Positions 32,093 through 44,108 of a stretch of DNA of 64,000 nt are shown here, in pieces. Below the pieces are notes generated by a model. The model searched no databases and was not told the origin of the DNA. It worked only from the letters and a program-made list of their open reading frames with translations. The stretch covers positions 298,420 through 362,419 of the forward strand of contig MU119225.1 in assembly GCA_014904845.1 (NCBI GenBank). Reading direction: 5' to 3'. Position 1 is the stretch's first letter; each line of letters opens with the position of its first letter. A program made the translations under genes and the position numbers. Source of the DNA: Acephala macrosclerotiorum (lineage: Eukaryota; Ascomycota; Leotiomycetes; Helotiales; Mollisiaceae).

Positions 32093-33337
32093 TTAGCAAC
32101 AGCACCTAAAAATCGGCCTCCTCGGCAAACTCTCCAAACTTGATTCCCTCCCAACCCTCAACCTGCCCTGTCCCCTAATCCCCCCTTCCATTGCAAAACC
32201 AGCAACCCACTCCACCGCTGGGGTCAAATATTTAGTATGTAGCTCCCCACCAATACTCTCATAGATATCAAACGCGTGACCTTTTCTTGGTATAAGGACT
32301 CTTTCGCATTTGATGTTTTGGGATTGGAGGGCGGCGTGGAAATCAAGGACGTGGTAGGTGTCGAAGATGTCGTCGGCGGTGCCCATTATTTGGTAGGTTG
32401 GAGGGTATTTGACGGTTTTGCTGAGGTGGAGGGGGCCTGGAGTTTGTCAGTATAGGTGCATGTTTGAAAGTTGAAGGTAGACTCAGTCCGTTCTGGGGTA
32501 TTAAGAGTGGCACTTACTGATCGCATTAATTTCCTCTCGAGACACGCAACCCTTTTCTGGCATTCGCAGAGTGCCATCCTCTCCTCTCACCAGACCTTTG
32601 AGCAAGAACTCGGCTGTGGTGCCTCCTCGAAACATCGCAAAACTGATCTGGCTTCTTGGAGTTGAGAATCCTGATGACTTAGGGAAGCATCCAGTATCCG
32701 AAGGTGGTCGTGGGAAATTTGTTGCCTCAGCCAGTACCTCGGGAGTGCATTTTGGAGCGTCGTATTTTGACAGGCGTCCACGTTGAAGATATGGGACGCG
32801 ATTCATATCTGTAGGGCCATACATTGATAGTATGGCGATTGGAGGAGTTGACCAGAGCTTAGGCTGAGGGTGAGGGTCAGCGTTGAGTGGGTAGGATGAG
32901 GGATGGCGGTTTCATACCGTCAGGAGAGCCAAATGAGCTCCCGCCGAGCCACCAGCCACCACAATCTTGTCCGTATTGACAGCGAAGTTGCTTTCCTCAA
33001 GCTCGGAAGGAAGTCTGTTCTTGAGCCATGCTTCTATATCGCGTACATCCTCCAGTTGACCATTGAATTTTGTTTCTGGAAGTAGTCGATAATCCATTGA
33101 CACAATCACAAAGCCAAGTGAGAGGAATTGGTGGAACATTGGTCGAGAGTAGTCCGTCCGGTTGCTTGCGATCCATCCTCCTCCATGGATGAACAACAAG
33201 ATGGGATGACTGCTCCCATTATTGCTGCTGGGTAAGTATATGTCTAGCCGTATTTCTGTCTGTCCAACAACCTTCCAGATACATGTCCTCGAAACTGGAA
33301 GAAGAGGAGGACGGATTCGAGAAGCAGAATTGGCCAT
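32093..33337 (-). CDS. Alpha/beta hydrolase, HSL-type esterase (367 aa)
   Basis: Three minus-strand exons keep frame: 33337-32918, 32857-32518 and 32436-32093; introns are 60 and 81 bp. The protein has the alpha/beta-hydrolase fold 3 hallmarks: oxyanion motif HGGGW (51-55), nucleophile elbow GGSAG with Ser131, an acid at GTADD (Asp275 or 276) and the catalytic His307 in RKGHAFD. It should hydrolyse esters or related bonds of small or lipid-like substrates. No signal peptide is seen with the start used (MANSASRIRPP). The ATG at 33463 in the same frame would add 42 residues and is a possible alternative. The second exon includes MYGPTDMNRVPY, common in this family. The substrate cannot be inferred. 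Confidence 0.85.
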
Positions 33338-36300
33338 GATGTGAGATTTAATATGCACAAGGAGTGCGGAGAACATCCCTCGTATACCGCGACACATCGA
33401 GCAAGAGAAGGTAGGTAGCGTAGTATCAAGCCCCAAAACCAAGGAGCGGTGGGGGATAGTCATGTTTCTATGCCAGATCAAGATGGCAAACAAAGTTTGG
33501 CGCAACCCATCTAACAACCTATCGAAGTTCAGGGCGCGATGTGTGTGTGCATAAGTGGGGTTGTTTAGGGAAAGGACAGCCAAAGGAATGATCCACGACC
33601 TTGTACTCGGTACTACCGGTGCTCGGTTAGACGCATGCGTTCAAGGGTGCGATAGGGTCAACGCCAATGCAAGTTGGTCACAGTTTCCACCACACAGGTC
33701 AAGAGTGCAAAGATCCCAGTCACCGCGATGCTGGTGGAAACACGACATAAATCTCATCAGCTGCCTCTAAATGATCTGATCTGCTATTGACGCTGTATGA
33801 AGCGCACCTCGCTGTAAAAAACTAACATTAGAACACGAACTTTCTCCTCCATAGACTGGACGAAAGCAAAATGTCTTCTCCTGGATCTGGCAGCAACGCA
33901 TGATGGCTAACTGGTATTTGCAGGATCCACTTTCGTCATCAGCTGGAAGGAAGTCCATCCCAGCATTGCAAATCTCTCGGAATCCCATGGAGATCCGGCA
34001 CTGGCCGGCCAGATCAAATCGACGATGGAATATCTCGCAAAAGAGAGCGAAATGACGAAATCTCAGACGAGGCAAAGGCTGTTCCTCATGAATAAAACCA
34101 AGCAAGAACAATGAAAGCTAAAACAATATATTCTAGACTCGCAAGATCAAATTTGAGTTCTGTCCTTCGATGCTAATAAGCGTTTCCAAAACTGGAGGCT
34201 TGCATATTTCCCCAAATGTCTTGCAACTGCAGCCGGAGAGCCGTACAGTTCTGTCGATCACCGCGGCTGCATGGCATCATCTGGCAGGGTCTGAAGAACT
34301 TGAACAAGAACATCATAGGTACAAACAGAGATTGGAGCCCAACCTCCCCCCTCCAAAGACATTGAGTTCGCCCACTCGGACGCCCATATCAACGCTAGAG
34401 TCTCATCTTCACCGGTGGCAAATCCGCGAGACGCCATAATCTCGTCGAAATCGTCAGTACGACAGCCTTATCCTCAGCTGGCTCGCCGTTTGAACGCCTC
34501 TGAAGCCACGATCGAGCTCGTCGAAGCTTGATCCTTGATCAATGCGTGGCTATGCATGCTTGGATGCGGCTGGATGTGGTTCGGAAAATATTGATGGATG
34601 TAGTTGGGCGATCTTTGATGTGAAGAAGGACAAGAACGATGACCGAAGGAGAGCGTGGCAAGGTCCCAATTTAAATGCCGGAGCTAGTCCCTTCAAAGTC
34701 TAGCTCACCAACCTTCACTCTCGTATCCAAGATCTCATCCTCGTTCGACCATCCATACCTAACTCTCAGACCTCAACTTGAACTTTAATAAGCTGACTCA
34801 CTCTGAAATTGCTCTCGTCACCTACTACGTACCTACAACGAGGCTAATTCGATTCGTCTCCAGCGCTCGCGAATTTTCGGGTTTTGGGTTGCAATTTACA
34901 TGATAATCACGCTATCTATGAGAATGCTTCAAGGTTGAAATGTATAATAAATACGACCTCAAATAACCACTACATCAAGATTTAACTGTTTGAATTATAT
35001 TCGGTGGTAAAGAGCTATAGTATTAAATTGATGCGATCGAGTTCTCGCTTATTTTTGAGGCGGGCGCCAGAGACGAATCGAATTTGCCTCGCAAGCGCGA
35101 CTTGATCTCCCTCTCTCCCTCTTCAAACGCACGACCTTCGCACGAGCAAATCGGCGTTCGCACCGTAACAAGCCCTCGCGAACTCGACCAACCACGTCCA
35201 TGTTGGTCGCGACCATTATTGATTGGAGACACGCGTTTATCAGCATCTTGTACGTACGGACGGACGGACATCGCCGGTACGATGGACGTTGACGATGCGG
35301 TCGAGACCTTGCGGGATTTGATGTGATGGGATCAAGGTTACGGTACTCAATCGCTGACTGCCGGTGCGGGAAGGAAAGTTACACGCATAATCCAGAGGAA
35401 GAATATCCGCGGACAGGAAAGGTCTATGGCATGATTACCGCTTCAAATTGGCTCAAGACAGGTCCTTCAAGAGGTCAGTTGAACTGCTGAGGGTGGTATG
35501 GGGGTTGTTGGTCTGTCTTGGTGCCAGACACGTGACCGCGCAGGTACCGCTACCTAGCGGCGAAGAAAGGTTTGAGACAATCTTGGAAGCCCAAACTCAA
35601 AGATATCAAATTCTAGAAGCGCTACGGATCGGATCGGCTAGAAACACGGGCGATACGGCTATCTCGGCGTGGCGACTGAGTCAACGGTTGCATTTCAGAA
35701 GAATCTTCACTTCGGTTCGCATGGAATGGCTTGCCGTGGCTGAATTTACTTTCTTCAGCTCGGCGAAGCTCGCTGGAAATCAAGTCTCAGATAGATAGAC
35801 ATTAATCTAAGGCTGAGGATCCCGCCCAAGTACCGAGACCATATTGCAGCCGGTTTGAACCTCCGAAGCGGAAGGGGTAGCCGTGATGTCGATTCGGGAC
35901 GGACACTCCTTTATTTGCTTTACTTGCGGCTCTATTTCGGACACTATATCACCTACATTCGAAAGGACGATCTTGATTTCCGAAAGATATAAGGAAATCA
36001 CGTGCGATATCTCCGGAGACTTTTATCCTCTCTCGAGCGAGAAAATTATAAATATCTCTTCGACCGTGAACGTCACAGGCGAGGATACGCGTAGAATAAT
36101 TTTCTAGCGGGTTCTAATGGAAGCACTAAAACTGAAGGCTTTTTATAACTTTTGATAACGTTTTGAGGCTTTCTGTGGCTTTGAGCGACGAATCTCACGT
36201 CTTGATTTGTTGGAAACCTATACGTGTTTATGCACCCTTGGCCGGAACGTTTACAGCCGAAGAGATATTTATAATTTTGTAAAAGAAAGAAAAGAAAAAA

Positions 36301-37495
36301 TCGAAGTACTGTCCTACCTCCCTTCCTCCCTTCCTCGCGGCTTGATACTGGTCGTCGTCCTTATCGTTATGTCCGTGAATTTCTCCTCGAATGTCATTTG
36401 TCCAAGCGCTTCATTGTCTATTACGTTGCGAATTTAAGTCATCCGTTCCTTTCCTCCTTGATAACGTGTCATTGCTTGACAACTCCGTCTCTCCTCATCG
36501 TCTGTAAAAGTCCAGCTTTTCGCTGAACTTCCAACTGCGGCTCTTCGTCGTCGTCTGACTTATGTTACACAAATCCTTCTTTATTATTCATGAGAGCCTG
36601 TCTTTTCGCCAATCTTCCCAATGTGGCCAGTTCATCGTCCATTCATGACTTCTAACAGGTAGATTGATCTTCTTCAGCATTTCGCCATTCCGCTGAACTT
36701 TAGGGCCGTGACTTTCATCTACTCTTTCTTGACAGTACTTCATAACTTGACCGCAGAAGCTTCTTTCTTGTTGTCAACATCTACCTTGCTGTCAATATTT
36801 TGAGATGGGACGGATGGTTTTACATCTGAGGGTGTGGAAAGGAGGTATAAGTTGAGATGTTGCAGGCTTGGGAAACGTTCCTGGTTCAGACCCACCTCGT
36901 TCCATTGTCTCGGCGGGACTTGAGCTGATCTCCTTATCGGCCATCTCAACAAGTTCCTTTATGTTCTCGGCAGATTTGTTAACGATCTGACTCGACCATC
37001 CTTGAAGGGATTACCGGTAGAGGAATACTGGTAGAGAGGCGTTGCTGGTTGACTGGATTTAGCACGTGCTTGTGATCGTCCATTCGCTTATTCTGATCTA
37101 CAGAGAACAATTCTCTTAGAGAATGTAACTATAGTTCTCCACATGATACGCGTTACTTGACCTCTCACCTCTTTCGGGTCCAGATCTTACAATATTCATT
37201 CAGACTTAGACAATGAACCCAATAGCGACCAGTTTGAGAAAAACCATGCGTTTAAGGGAATGCCCACGCCGTAGGATTGCGTAATACCAGGAGAAGCATT
37301 GACAGGGAGATCTCGAAGGCGTGTTCCAAATTGTATTGCTGACCTAAAATCAATGATTTCTATGCTTTGCTCCAACAAGGAATACTGACAACCCAATGCT
37401 TTGCTTCCCCACAAACTCCAACCAATGCTTTATCCACGACATCATAACACCAATATCAAGTTCCCACCCAACCATCTCCTCTCCCCCTCTCAACA
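33338..37495. other. Long gene-poor region
   Basis: About 4 kb without a supported gene. The left end is the hydrolase gene's upstream region. A 73-codon ATG frame at 35886-36107 (MSIRDGHSFICFTCGS...) matches nothing I know. A short ggac repeat (acggacggacggac) lies near 35260. Sequence from about 35800 to 36600 is moderately AT-rich and may be an old repeat. No tRNA B-box of good quality was found. Confidence 0.4.
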
Positions 37496-38359
37496 CTATC
37501 TCATCCCCCTCGGCCCACTAGGCAACCCAGGTCCCCTCCTCCCAGCCCCAGGACCACTCGGCAAACCCTGCCTCTGCCCACCACCCCCTCCATACCCACC
37601 ACCACCAAATTCCTGCTCATTACTCGCCCATGGACTCGTAGCCGCCATAAACGGTTTATCCCCACCTCCTCCACCACCATACCCACCCGCACCTTGAGGC
37701 ATAAGCCTATCCTCATAATTCCCTCCTCCGCTTCCCCCACTCCCATAGCTATTACTCCTCTGTGGCTCCGCAGGACTAGCAGCTCTCTCCCCACCCCTAA
37801 AGTTCTTTTTCAATCTATCTTTCGCAGACAAGCCCGATGAACTACCAGGAGGAGTCGCATACGCAGATTGATAACTCCCCGCTCTCTGACTTGGTAACGG
37901 CCTCGCCTGAATCTGCGGCGGTCCTTGAGTCTCTGCTTGCCTTGCAAAAGGATTCTGTCGTCCAGCCGGCGCCAGCCTTCCTCCTGCCCCTCCTGCCCTT
38001 CCCTGTCTCAAGCCCCCAGCACCACCTCCCATATCCCCTCCTTGTGGTTGACTATCCCACAAACTACTTAAAGCACCACCCCCACCCTGCCCTCCTCCTC
38101 CCTGCTGTAATCCTCCATATCGTGCTCCGACGTTTGTGGTGTACACGGGTTGAACGACGACAGGTACAGGCGCTTTGGGATCAGGAGGTAGCCAGCCAGG
38201 AAAAGATCGTCCTTTTTCGGTGTAGTAGGCGCGCAGGACGCGACAGAGGTGTGTGTCGTCTTCTGTGTCGCCGTCGGATTCGGAGGGGAGGAGATTTTGG
38301 CGGATGGACGCGACGCGGGAGGTGGTTGTTGTTAGGAGGTTGGAGAAGTATGATGCCAT
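37496..38359 (-). CDS. mso1: Mso1-like Sec1-binding protein (287 aa)
   Basis: The N-terminal 60 residues (MASYFSNLLTTTTSRVASIR, then SESDGDTEDDTHLCRVLRAYYTEKGR and a PGWLPPDPKAP segment) match the Sec1-binding region of Mso1, which in yeast binds Sec1 and membranes at sites of exocytosis. The rest is a long Gly/Pro/Gln/Ser-rich disordered tail with GGGGYGGGGG repeats and ends PSGPRGMR. That tail is typical for filamentous fungi, where only the N terminus is conserved. It is intronless as read, and the ATG is the first Met. The GC-rich tail creates long spurious frames on the other strand. It acts in secretion together with SNARE proteins, by analogy with yeast. Confidence 0.85.
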   Translation of the reverse strand: MASYFSNLLTTTTSRVASIRQNLLPSESDGDTEDDTHLCRVLRAYYTEKGRSFPGWLPPDPKAPVPVVVQPVYTTNVGARYGGLQQGGGGQGGGGALSSLWDSQPQGGDMGGGAGGLRQGRAGGAGGRLAPAGRQNPFARQAETQGPPQIQARPLPSQRAGSYQSAYATPPGSSSGLSAKDRLKKNFRGGERAASPAEPQRSNSYGSGGSGGGNYEDRLMPQGAGGYGGGGGGDKPFMAATSPWASNEQEFGGGGYGGGGGQRQGLPSGPGAGRRGPGLPSGPRGMR

Positions 38360-38950
38360 GATTGTGGTCTATGATTGTGAGGGGTGCCCGCTCGTGGGCG
38401 AGGTGTTTGCGTGTGTTGCTAGGTTTTGGTAGGTTGTAGGTGCTGTAGGTTGGGGGTTGGAAGAATGCGACGGCGATGTGAAGGTTGGGAGTGGTGTATG
38501 TGCGACGTTGTTGTGTCTGGAGTGTCGAATTTAGAATGCGTGAGGTTTCGAAACAATGTTTCAGTGAAAGGCCGACCCCACTTCGTCATTGACCGAGAAC
38601 GGGCAGATCCATCAACCTTATTTTGGTAGGAAGAGAGGTCACGAAATTCGAGTATTCACTATGATACATTTAAATCAAACAAACATTTTATGGTATCTGT
38701 AGGAGCTGCTCGAGCAGCTAGAAGAGGTACAAAATTTTCTATTGCACACCAGAGCCCCAACGCCATGCATGCATGCAATGATGAATCGACGAATCACCTG
38801 TATGATTTTTCCACGCTGAATCAAGCCCGCGCAGCCATCGTGAATGTATAAAGCTATGCAGTATTTCTTAACGCGTTCTACATCGTATGAGAACCCTAGT
38901 TGCCCCATTCACAACTCTCTTGTGTGAAGGGCATGCGTATAATCTCAAAA
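38360..38950. other. Intergenic
   Basis: Upstream flank of the mso1 gene and 3' flank of mak16. Contains a short GCAT repeat (catgcatgcatgcaatg) near 38765. No gene seen. Confidence 0.4.
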
Positions 38951-39966
38951 TTATGCTCGCGCCAACTCTCTCCGAGGTGCCTCGAATTCCTCCTCAATTT
39001 CGATCTCCATTCTCGGAATCTTCTTCGGCTTCGCCTTGGGTTTAGTTGTTGGCGCCTTCTTCCTCTTCGCTCCAGCCTTATCGTCTTCGCTGCTTTCGCT
39101 CTCGCTATCCTCATCGTCCTCGGCACCCGTCTCCTCATCCTCCTCACTTCCAAGCCAGTCCTCAATATCTCCAAGATCCTCTTCATCCTCACCAAGATCA
39201 CTGACATACTCCACATCACCAACACCTTCCTCATCCTCGAATTCCTCTTCCATCTCTTCCTCTTCCTCCTCAATGCCCTCGTCCAGATCCTCGTCCCTCG
39301 TACCCTCTCCCTGTCTCTCAAGACCCTTCAGCACCTTTTTCCAGATAGCCTCGCTGACATTTAGTGGCTGATCACCATAAGCACCACTCCTCAACCTCTC
39401 AATCAACTCCCTCTCAATAGCCCTCTCAACCTTAGCAGCCGCCTCCGCCTTCCTCTCCCTCGTCTCCTCCCTCCTCCTCACCTTTGGCGCCAACTTCGGC
39501 ACCAACTTCTCCCCCAATCTCTCATCCTCCCTCGCAATTCTCCTCATCCGAATTCCCACCTGGGTCAATCTCGTCAATCTCTGCTTACATTTATGAATCA
39601 GGAATTTCGGCCAGTAGATTAATCGATCGTCAATTTGCGTCAATGCTTTCGCATAGTTTTGAGACAGCTTGACCCGTTCCCAGAGTTTGGACGGCATATG
39701 TGCGCGTTCGATAGTCTTCATGTAGAGGTAGAGGGTACCTGTGTCGGGGTTCGCGCGGACGGTGGCATAGCGACTGTTGGCGAGGGGGCAGGATTGGCGG
39801 TTGCAGAGGCCGGTGACATTGTATTCGTTGCGGCAGAAGTTCTTTTCCTTTGTGGTCCTGGGGTTGTTAGATTTTACAGGAGAGAGAGGAGGGTGAGAAC
39901 ACACTTTAATTTGAAGGAACAGAATTGCTGGTTTATCACCTGCCAGACAATCTCGTCTGAAGACAT
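38951..39966 (-). CDS. mak16: Mak16 ribosome biogenesis protein (322 aa)
   Basis: Two minus-strand exons: 39966-39905 ([20 protein letters not shown] plus two bases) and 39857-38951, with a 47-bp intron containing ctaac and ending ccccag. The total of 969 nt gives 322 residues. The N-terminal domain is highly conserved: [48 protein letters not shown], with the cysteines that bind metal in the L28e-like/Mak16 fold. The C-terminal part is an acidic low-complexity run ([14 protein letters not shown]) and a basic nuclear localisation segment ([16 protein letters not shown]). Mak16 is a nucleolar factor for 60S subunit maturation. It is a single-copy essential gene in yeast, so it marks this part as stable genome. 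Confidence 0.95.
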
Positions 39967-40458
39967 GGTCGCAGTTGCCGAGGGAGATTGCTCAAAGTTC
40001 TTGCAGAAGTCGAGGTTGAGGTTGGTTTGGACTTGCGCACACAGAGAATTCCCGCCAGGAAACTTTTTTGCGGGCACGGCAGAATTTCAGGCGGTGAGCA
40101 TCGCACGTGATCCGCGCTTCAAAACACCTGAGGTTTAAGCCGCTCCTTTCTCTTTTTCTTCCTCATCGACAAACAGAACCCTAATCTAGTCTATTTCATT
40201 ATGCTTGGACCCAGGCAGATTCTCCTCTCAATATTGGGCCACGAGGTAGATTGAGCACTTGCTGCCGGAGCTTTCTTTTATCGGTTTTGGGCTGTTCCTC
40301 CGTGACATGGGTCTTCATTGGCTTCGAAAGTGCGAGGCATTTGATGTGGATGCGATGGACCCCTCCTTACGATAAAGATGAGACCAGCCACATCTCAATC
40401 ACTGATCTTTTGATATTGTGGTACTCTGCAAGCTTTCCTTTGCTTCTGTTCTTGCACA
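39967..40458. promoter_or_regulatory. Divergent upstream region of mak16 and the P450 gene
   Basis: The start codons at 39966 (minus) and 40459 (plus) face away from each other, so this 0.49 kb holds both promoters. No clear TATA box. Confidence 0.45.
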
Positions 40459-42252
40459 ATGTCTGAACACCGCTATCTTTCTGCCAGCTCCATATTGTCC
40501 AATCTACCATGGTTGATTTTGGCAGCGATCGTCTCGAATGCGCTTCTCCAAAAGTTCAAACCTGGTCTGAGTAAGATCCCAGGGCCACAGCTTGCTTCGG
40601 TCACAAACTTATGGCGTTTGTTCGTTACCTGGGGTCGGAGGCCTGAGCTGGCTCATCAGTATCTTCATGCCAAGTATGGCGATGCAGTGCGCCTGGGACC
40701 GAATATGGTCTCGATATCTGACTTGAAGGCTGTCAAGGAGGTCTATGGTTTCAGTAGTGCATACGTGAAGGTCTGGTTAACTTTCTCTATACGCCTTCCA
40801 AGAAGAGAGGTTACAATAAGAGACGCTGGGATTCTCCCTCCAATCCGTGAACCGTTCGGCGATTCAAATGTTAATTTTGAGTGTTGACATCTACACACAG
40901 TCCGACTTCTATCCAGTACAACGAGCCGTAGTTCATGGAAAATCGATAGAGTCCCTCTTCAACACCACGGACAACAAGTACCATGCCAAACTTCGAAAGG
41001 CGATAGCCAGTACCTACGCGGTGAGCACCGTAATCCAATTCGAGCCACTGGTCGACTCCACCATTCTCACTCTCATTGACGAGCTTGATCAGCGGTATCT
41101 CGACAAGGACGGAGAGGCTGGTGTCTGTGATTTTGGAACGTGGTTGCATTACTTTGCTTTCGATGTCATTGGAGAGCTTGCCTTTACAGAGAGGATTGGT
41201 TTTCTGGAACGTGCGACTGACGTTGACGGCGTAATCTCGAATCTCGGGACCATTGTGAACTACTTCTCTGTGGTAAGTGCACAGTCCGCCTGCCATCGAT
41301 CGCTGCTAAGGCCTCTTTCAGGTTGGACAAATGCCTTGGCTAGACAAAGTTCTACTGAAGAACCCCATCCGAATGTGGATGAGCGCCCACGGCATCGGTC
41401 AAAAAGTCTCCCCCATCCCCGCTTTCGCCGGGAAACGCATCATCTCCCGCGTCTCCACCAAGCAATCCACCGAAAACCCTTCCCCAAATTCCAAACTCCC
41501 ACCAGACATCCTAGATCGATTCTTACTCCTCAAAGACAAAGACCCGGAATTCTTCGACGATAAGCTAATCCTCGGGCTCATGGTCGGCAACGTGTTCGGA
41601 GGAGCAGATTCCACTGCCATTACGTTGAGGACTGTGTTCTATCACCTCCTCAAATCACCTCATACTATGGAAGCTCTATTGAAAGAGCTCGATGAAGCGC
41701 ATTTCTCCCGCGATGACGGCATCGCGCTTTGGAAAGAAGCTAGAGAGTTACCATATCTCACAGCAGTTATCCAAGAATCTCTGCGTTTGCATCCCGCTGT
41801 CGGTCTCCCTCTCGAACGAGTTGTTCCCGCTTCAGGACTTCAAGCCGGTCCTTATTTCCTCCCAGCTGGAACTATCGTAGGAGCTTCGGCATGGGTGCTG
41901 CACCAGAAAGAAGCGCTGTTTGGTCCTAAGTGCCAGGAGTTCAGACCTGAGAGGTGGATTGATGCGAGTGAGCAGAGGAGGGCGGAGATGAATAGTGCGA
42001 TGTTTGCTTTTGGGATGGGGAGTAAGGAGTGTTTAGGGAAGAGTATCAGTTATCTTGAGATGTACAAACTCATTCCGACGATTCTGAGGAGATACACGGT
42101 GAGTTGTTCTATCTAATGATCACCATTAGACGCTGACAGAACGACAGTTGAGTCTTGCGGACCCGGAAAAGGAGTGGAAGATCGAAAATTCTTTCTTCGT
42201 TAAGCAGACTGAGTTCTATGTTCAGCTGCAACGGAGAGAAGGGAAGGCATGA
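40459..42252 (+). CDS. Cytochrome P450 (521 aa)
   Basis: Four exons keep frame: 40459-40770, 40901-41272, 41322-42098 and 42148-42252; introns are 130, 49 and 49 bp and the coding length is 1566 nt. An N-terminal membrane anchor (SNLPWLILAAIVSNALL) and hinge (KIPGPQ) place it on the ER, facing the cytosol. Helix I is GNVFGGADSTAITL, the ExxR motif is ESLR (380-383), FRPERW is the PERF region, and the heme-binding loop is FAFGMGSKECLGK with Cys465 as ligand. It belongs among fungal monooxygenases resembling pisatin demethylase and benzoate hydroxylase types. The substrate is unknown; no backbone synthase is nearby. The first intron is longer than usual here, but frame and the ctacacacag acceptor support it. 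Confidence 0.9.
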
Positions 42253-42434
42253 TACCCAAGGTACAATCTCTTTCATCTCGAACGATCCAAACACTCCAAC
42301 CCAAATATACGATACATAGCGCTCAAACTCCTTCGAAATCTTAAATATTATACTATATCGCATCAAATCCCACAGTAGTGTTGCCCTTCACAAATCCGCC
42401 CTTCCAAAACTCGTCAAGAAGTCCGCATAAATAT

Positions 42435-42953
42435 TCACACAAAACATATCCTGTTCCCCGCCACCTTTGCGTTAGCATACTTCTTGAAGATAACATCTGG
42501 ACTCCTCACCTCATCCTCAACAGTAAATCCCACCGCATTAACCGTGTACTTAGCAGGCGGAATCTCCCTTGGCAAATCCACCTTCTTCTCAATAACATGC
42601 TCCCCCTCCTCAACCGGACAGCTAACCCCCGTATCCTTCAACACACCATTTTCTTCACATAGATCCACGGTTTGTTTCAATAACTTTAAGTATCCGATCT
42701 TGACGACGACGTTTAGGTAGGCGCCGGAGAGGATGCGGGTGTTGGCTGCGAATGAAATGGAGACGTTGAGTGGGGAGCCGGGGATTGGGGGGTCGGGGCT
42801 GAGGGTTATTGAGTGGAGGGTTATCGCGTCATTTTCTGACCCGCAGAGGTCGTAAGACCAGGAGGTTAGGGCTTTGGCGGGTTCGTTCGTCTTGAGGATG
42901 CTGTTGATGATGCCCGCTGATGCCAGGCCCGCGAAGATCGGAATGAGACGCAT
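42435..42953 (-). CDS. npc2: ML-domain lipid transfer protein, NPC2 type (172 aa)
   Basis: A 172-residue minus-strand frame from ATG 42953. The first 16-20 residues (MRLIPIFAGLASAGIINSIL) act as a signal peptide. The ML (MD-2-related lipid-recognition) domain follows: SWSYDLCGSENDAITLHSIT, SPDPPIPGSPLNVSISFAAN, LCEENGV, SCPVEEGEH, and PPAKYTVNAVGFT, with the disulfide cysteines in expected places. This matches fungal phosphatidylglycerol/phosphatidylinositol transfer protein and NPC2, which binds sterols or phospholipids in vacuole and secretory compartments. The end (KYANAKVAGNRICFV) differs from the usual VTC..G.V.F tail, so a short terminal exon may have been missed. It is convergent with the P450 gene. 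Confidence 0.88.
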   Translation of the reverse strand: MRLIPIFAGLASAGIINSILKTNEPAKALTSWSYDLCGSENDAITLHSITLSPDPPIPGSPLNVSISFAANTRILSGAYLNVVVKIGYLKLLKQTVDLCEENGVLKDTGVSCPVEEGEHVIEKKVDLPREIPPAKYTVNAVGFTVEDEVRSPDVIFKKYANAKVAGNRICFV

Positions 42954-44108
42954 CGTGGGAGTGTGATGTGATATTGATGTTTATTTCAGGGCAATATTGC
43001 GAGGAAGGGTCCTCGAGTGAGGTTGGAGGTTGAATTTGGAGGCTAGCTGATGGTGGTTCAAGTGACCCAATCATGATCTGTTTTTAGAATCTTGTCTTAC
43101 CAACGATAAGATGTCTTGCATTAGTCTTGTACCACCTAGTATAATTCTCGTCCGGAATCGGACTGCACGTGTTTTTATGCTCGAGGAAGTCGTGATGAGA
43201 GTTTTCGAGTAACATGGCGGGGTGAAAGGGGCTGAGGAAACGAGGAAGTGGGGGTGATAGGCGAGTCTGATTTTTCGTCTTGAGATGACTTTCATCCTTT
43301 CTTGTCCGGAATTCGGTACGGGGGTACTTGGGGCACCTACTTCCGCCCACTGGCTTCTGCATCGGAAAAAAGTCTTTGCTAGCCAGCTGAATACCGTATC
43401 TGCAGGTCCCATAATCAAGGGTGCTTCGGCTCTCGCCGTCCCCGAGCCCCATTTCTCCACGAAAGTCGAAGACCACCACAGCCGCGTCACACCTCCAGAG
43501 AGAAGTTCTTTCCAATCGATCTTCAGCTTTGCACCGAGCCGATTGTCCACTTCTCTCGGGAATGTCGGGACTATAATACGCCACCTATGCCGAGTGGCGC
43601 TGGTAGCAAACAGGAACATTCTGGCGGAGAAGAGATTTTGCCAGGACAAGAAGCTAATGTTAACTGTTACAGACATTTTCATCTGAGTTGCCTTCAGCGC
43701 CAGCATGGTAGAGGACCAGTGTCATTTCGATGCTGAAAAGAGGTACCAGTAGTTGCTGCTTAGCAAAAGGAAAGAGGGGAAGAGGGGAAGGTGCAGGTTG
43801 CTTGTTTCAGCCACAACCCTACATGCAGCTTGATGCTTTTGTACGAGGAAGAGTCTTTGGCCGTTACTTGTTTAGCTTTAAAATAATTTGCAGCGTCAGT
43901 TTTCTTGGTCGCATCTTGCATCACTCAATCTACTATGAACCATCTTTGAGCACTTGGGCCCGTTACTCTGTCAACAGACCTCACAGGACTAAGACTTTTA
44001 CAGAAAATAACTCACTCATGTTCTTGGTATGTATTCGAGCTCTCGATTACTGCAAGCCAGCATCGCTGACCAAGAACTAGGCTCTTCAATCGCCTTCCTC
44101 ATATCAAC
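42954..44108. other. Intergenic with weak open frames
   Basis: A 211-codon minus-strand ATG frame (43706-43071) overlaps open frames on both strands and has no recognisable domain, so I do not call it a gene. The left end is the upstream region of the npc2 gene. Confidence 0.35.

Noticed and set aside
37401..38361. Pro-rich plus-strand frames
   Set aside because: They are antisense shadows of the Gly-rich tail of the mso1 gene.
38900..39371. Ser-rich and Leu-rich plus-strand frames of 111-154 codons
   Set aside because: They are antisense shadows of the acidic, Glu/Asp-rich part of mak16.
43071..43706. 211-codon minus-strand frame with an ATG
   Set aside because: No recognisable motif, and long frames overlap it on both strands, as expected in a stop-poor stretch. 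It could be revived by transcript data.
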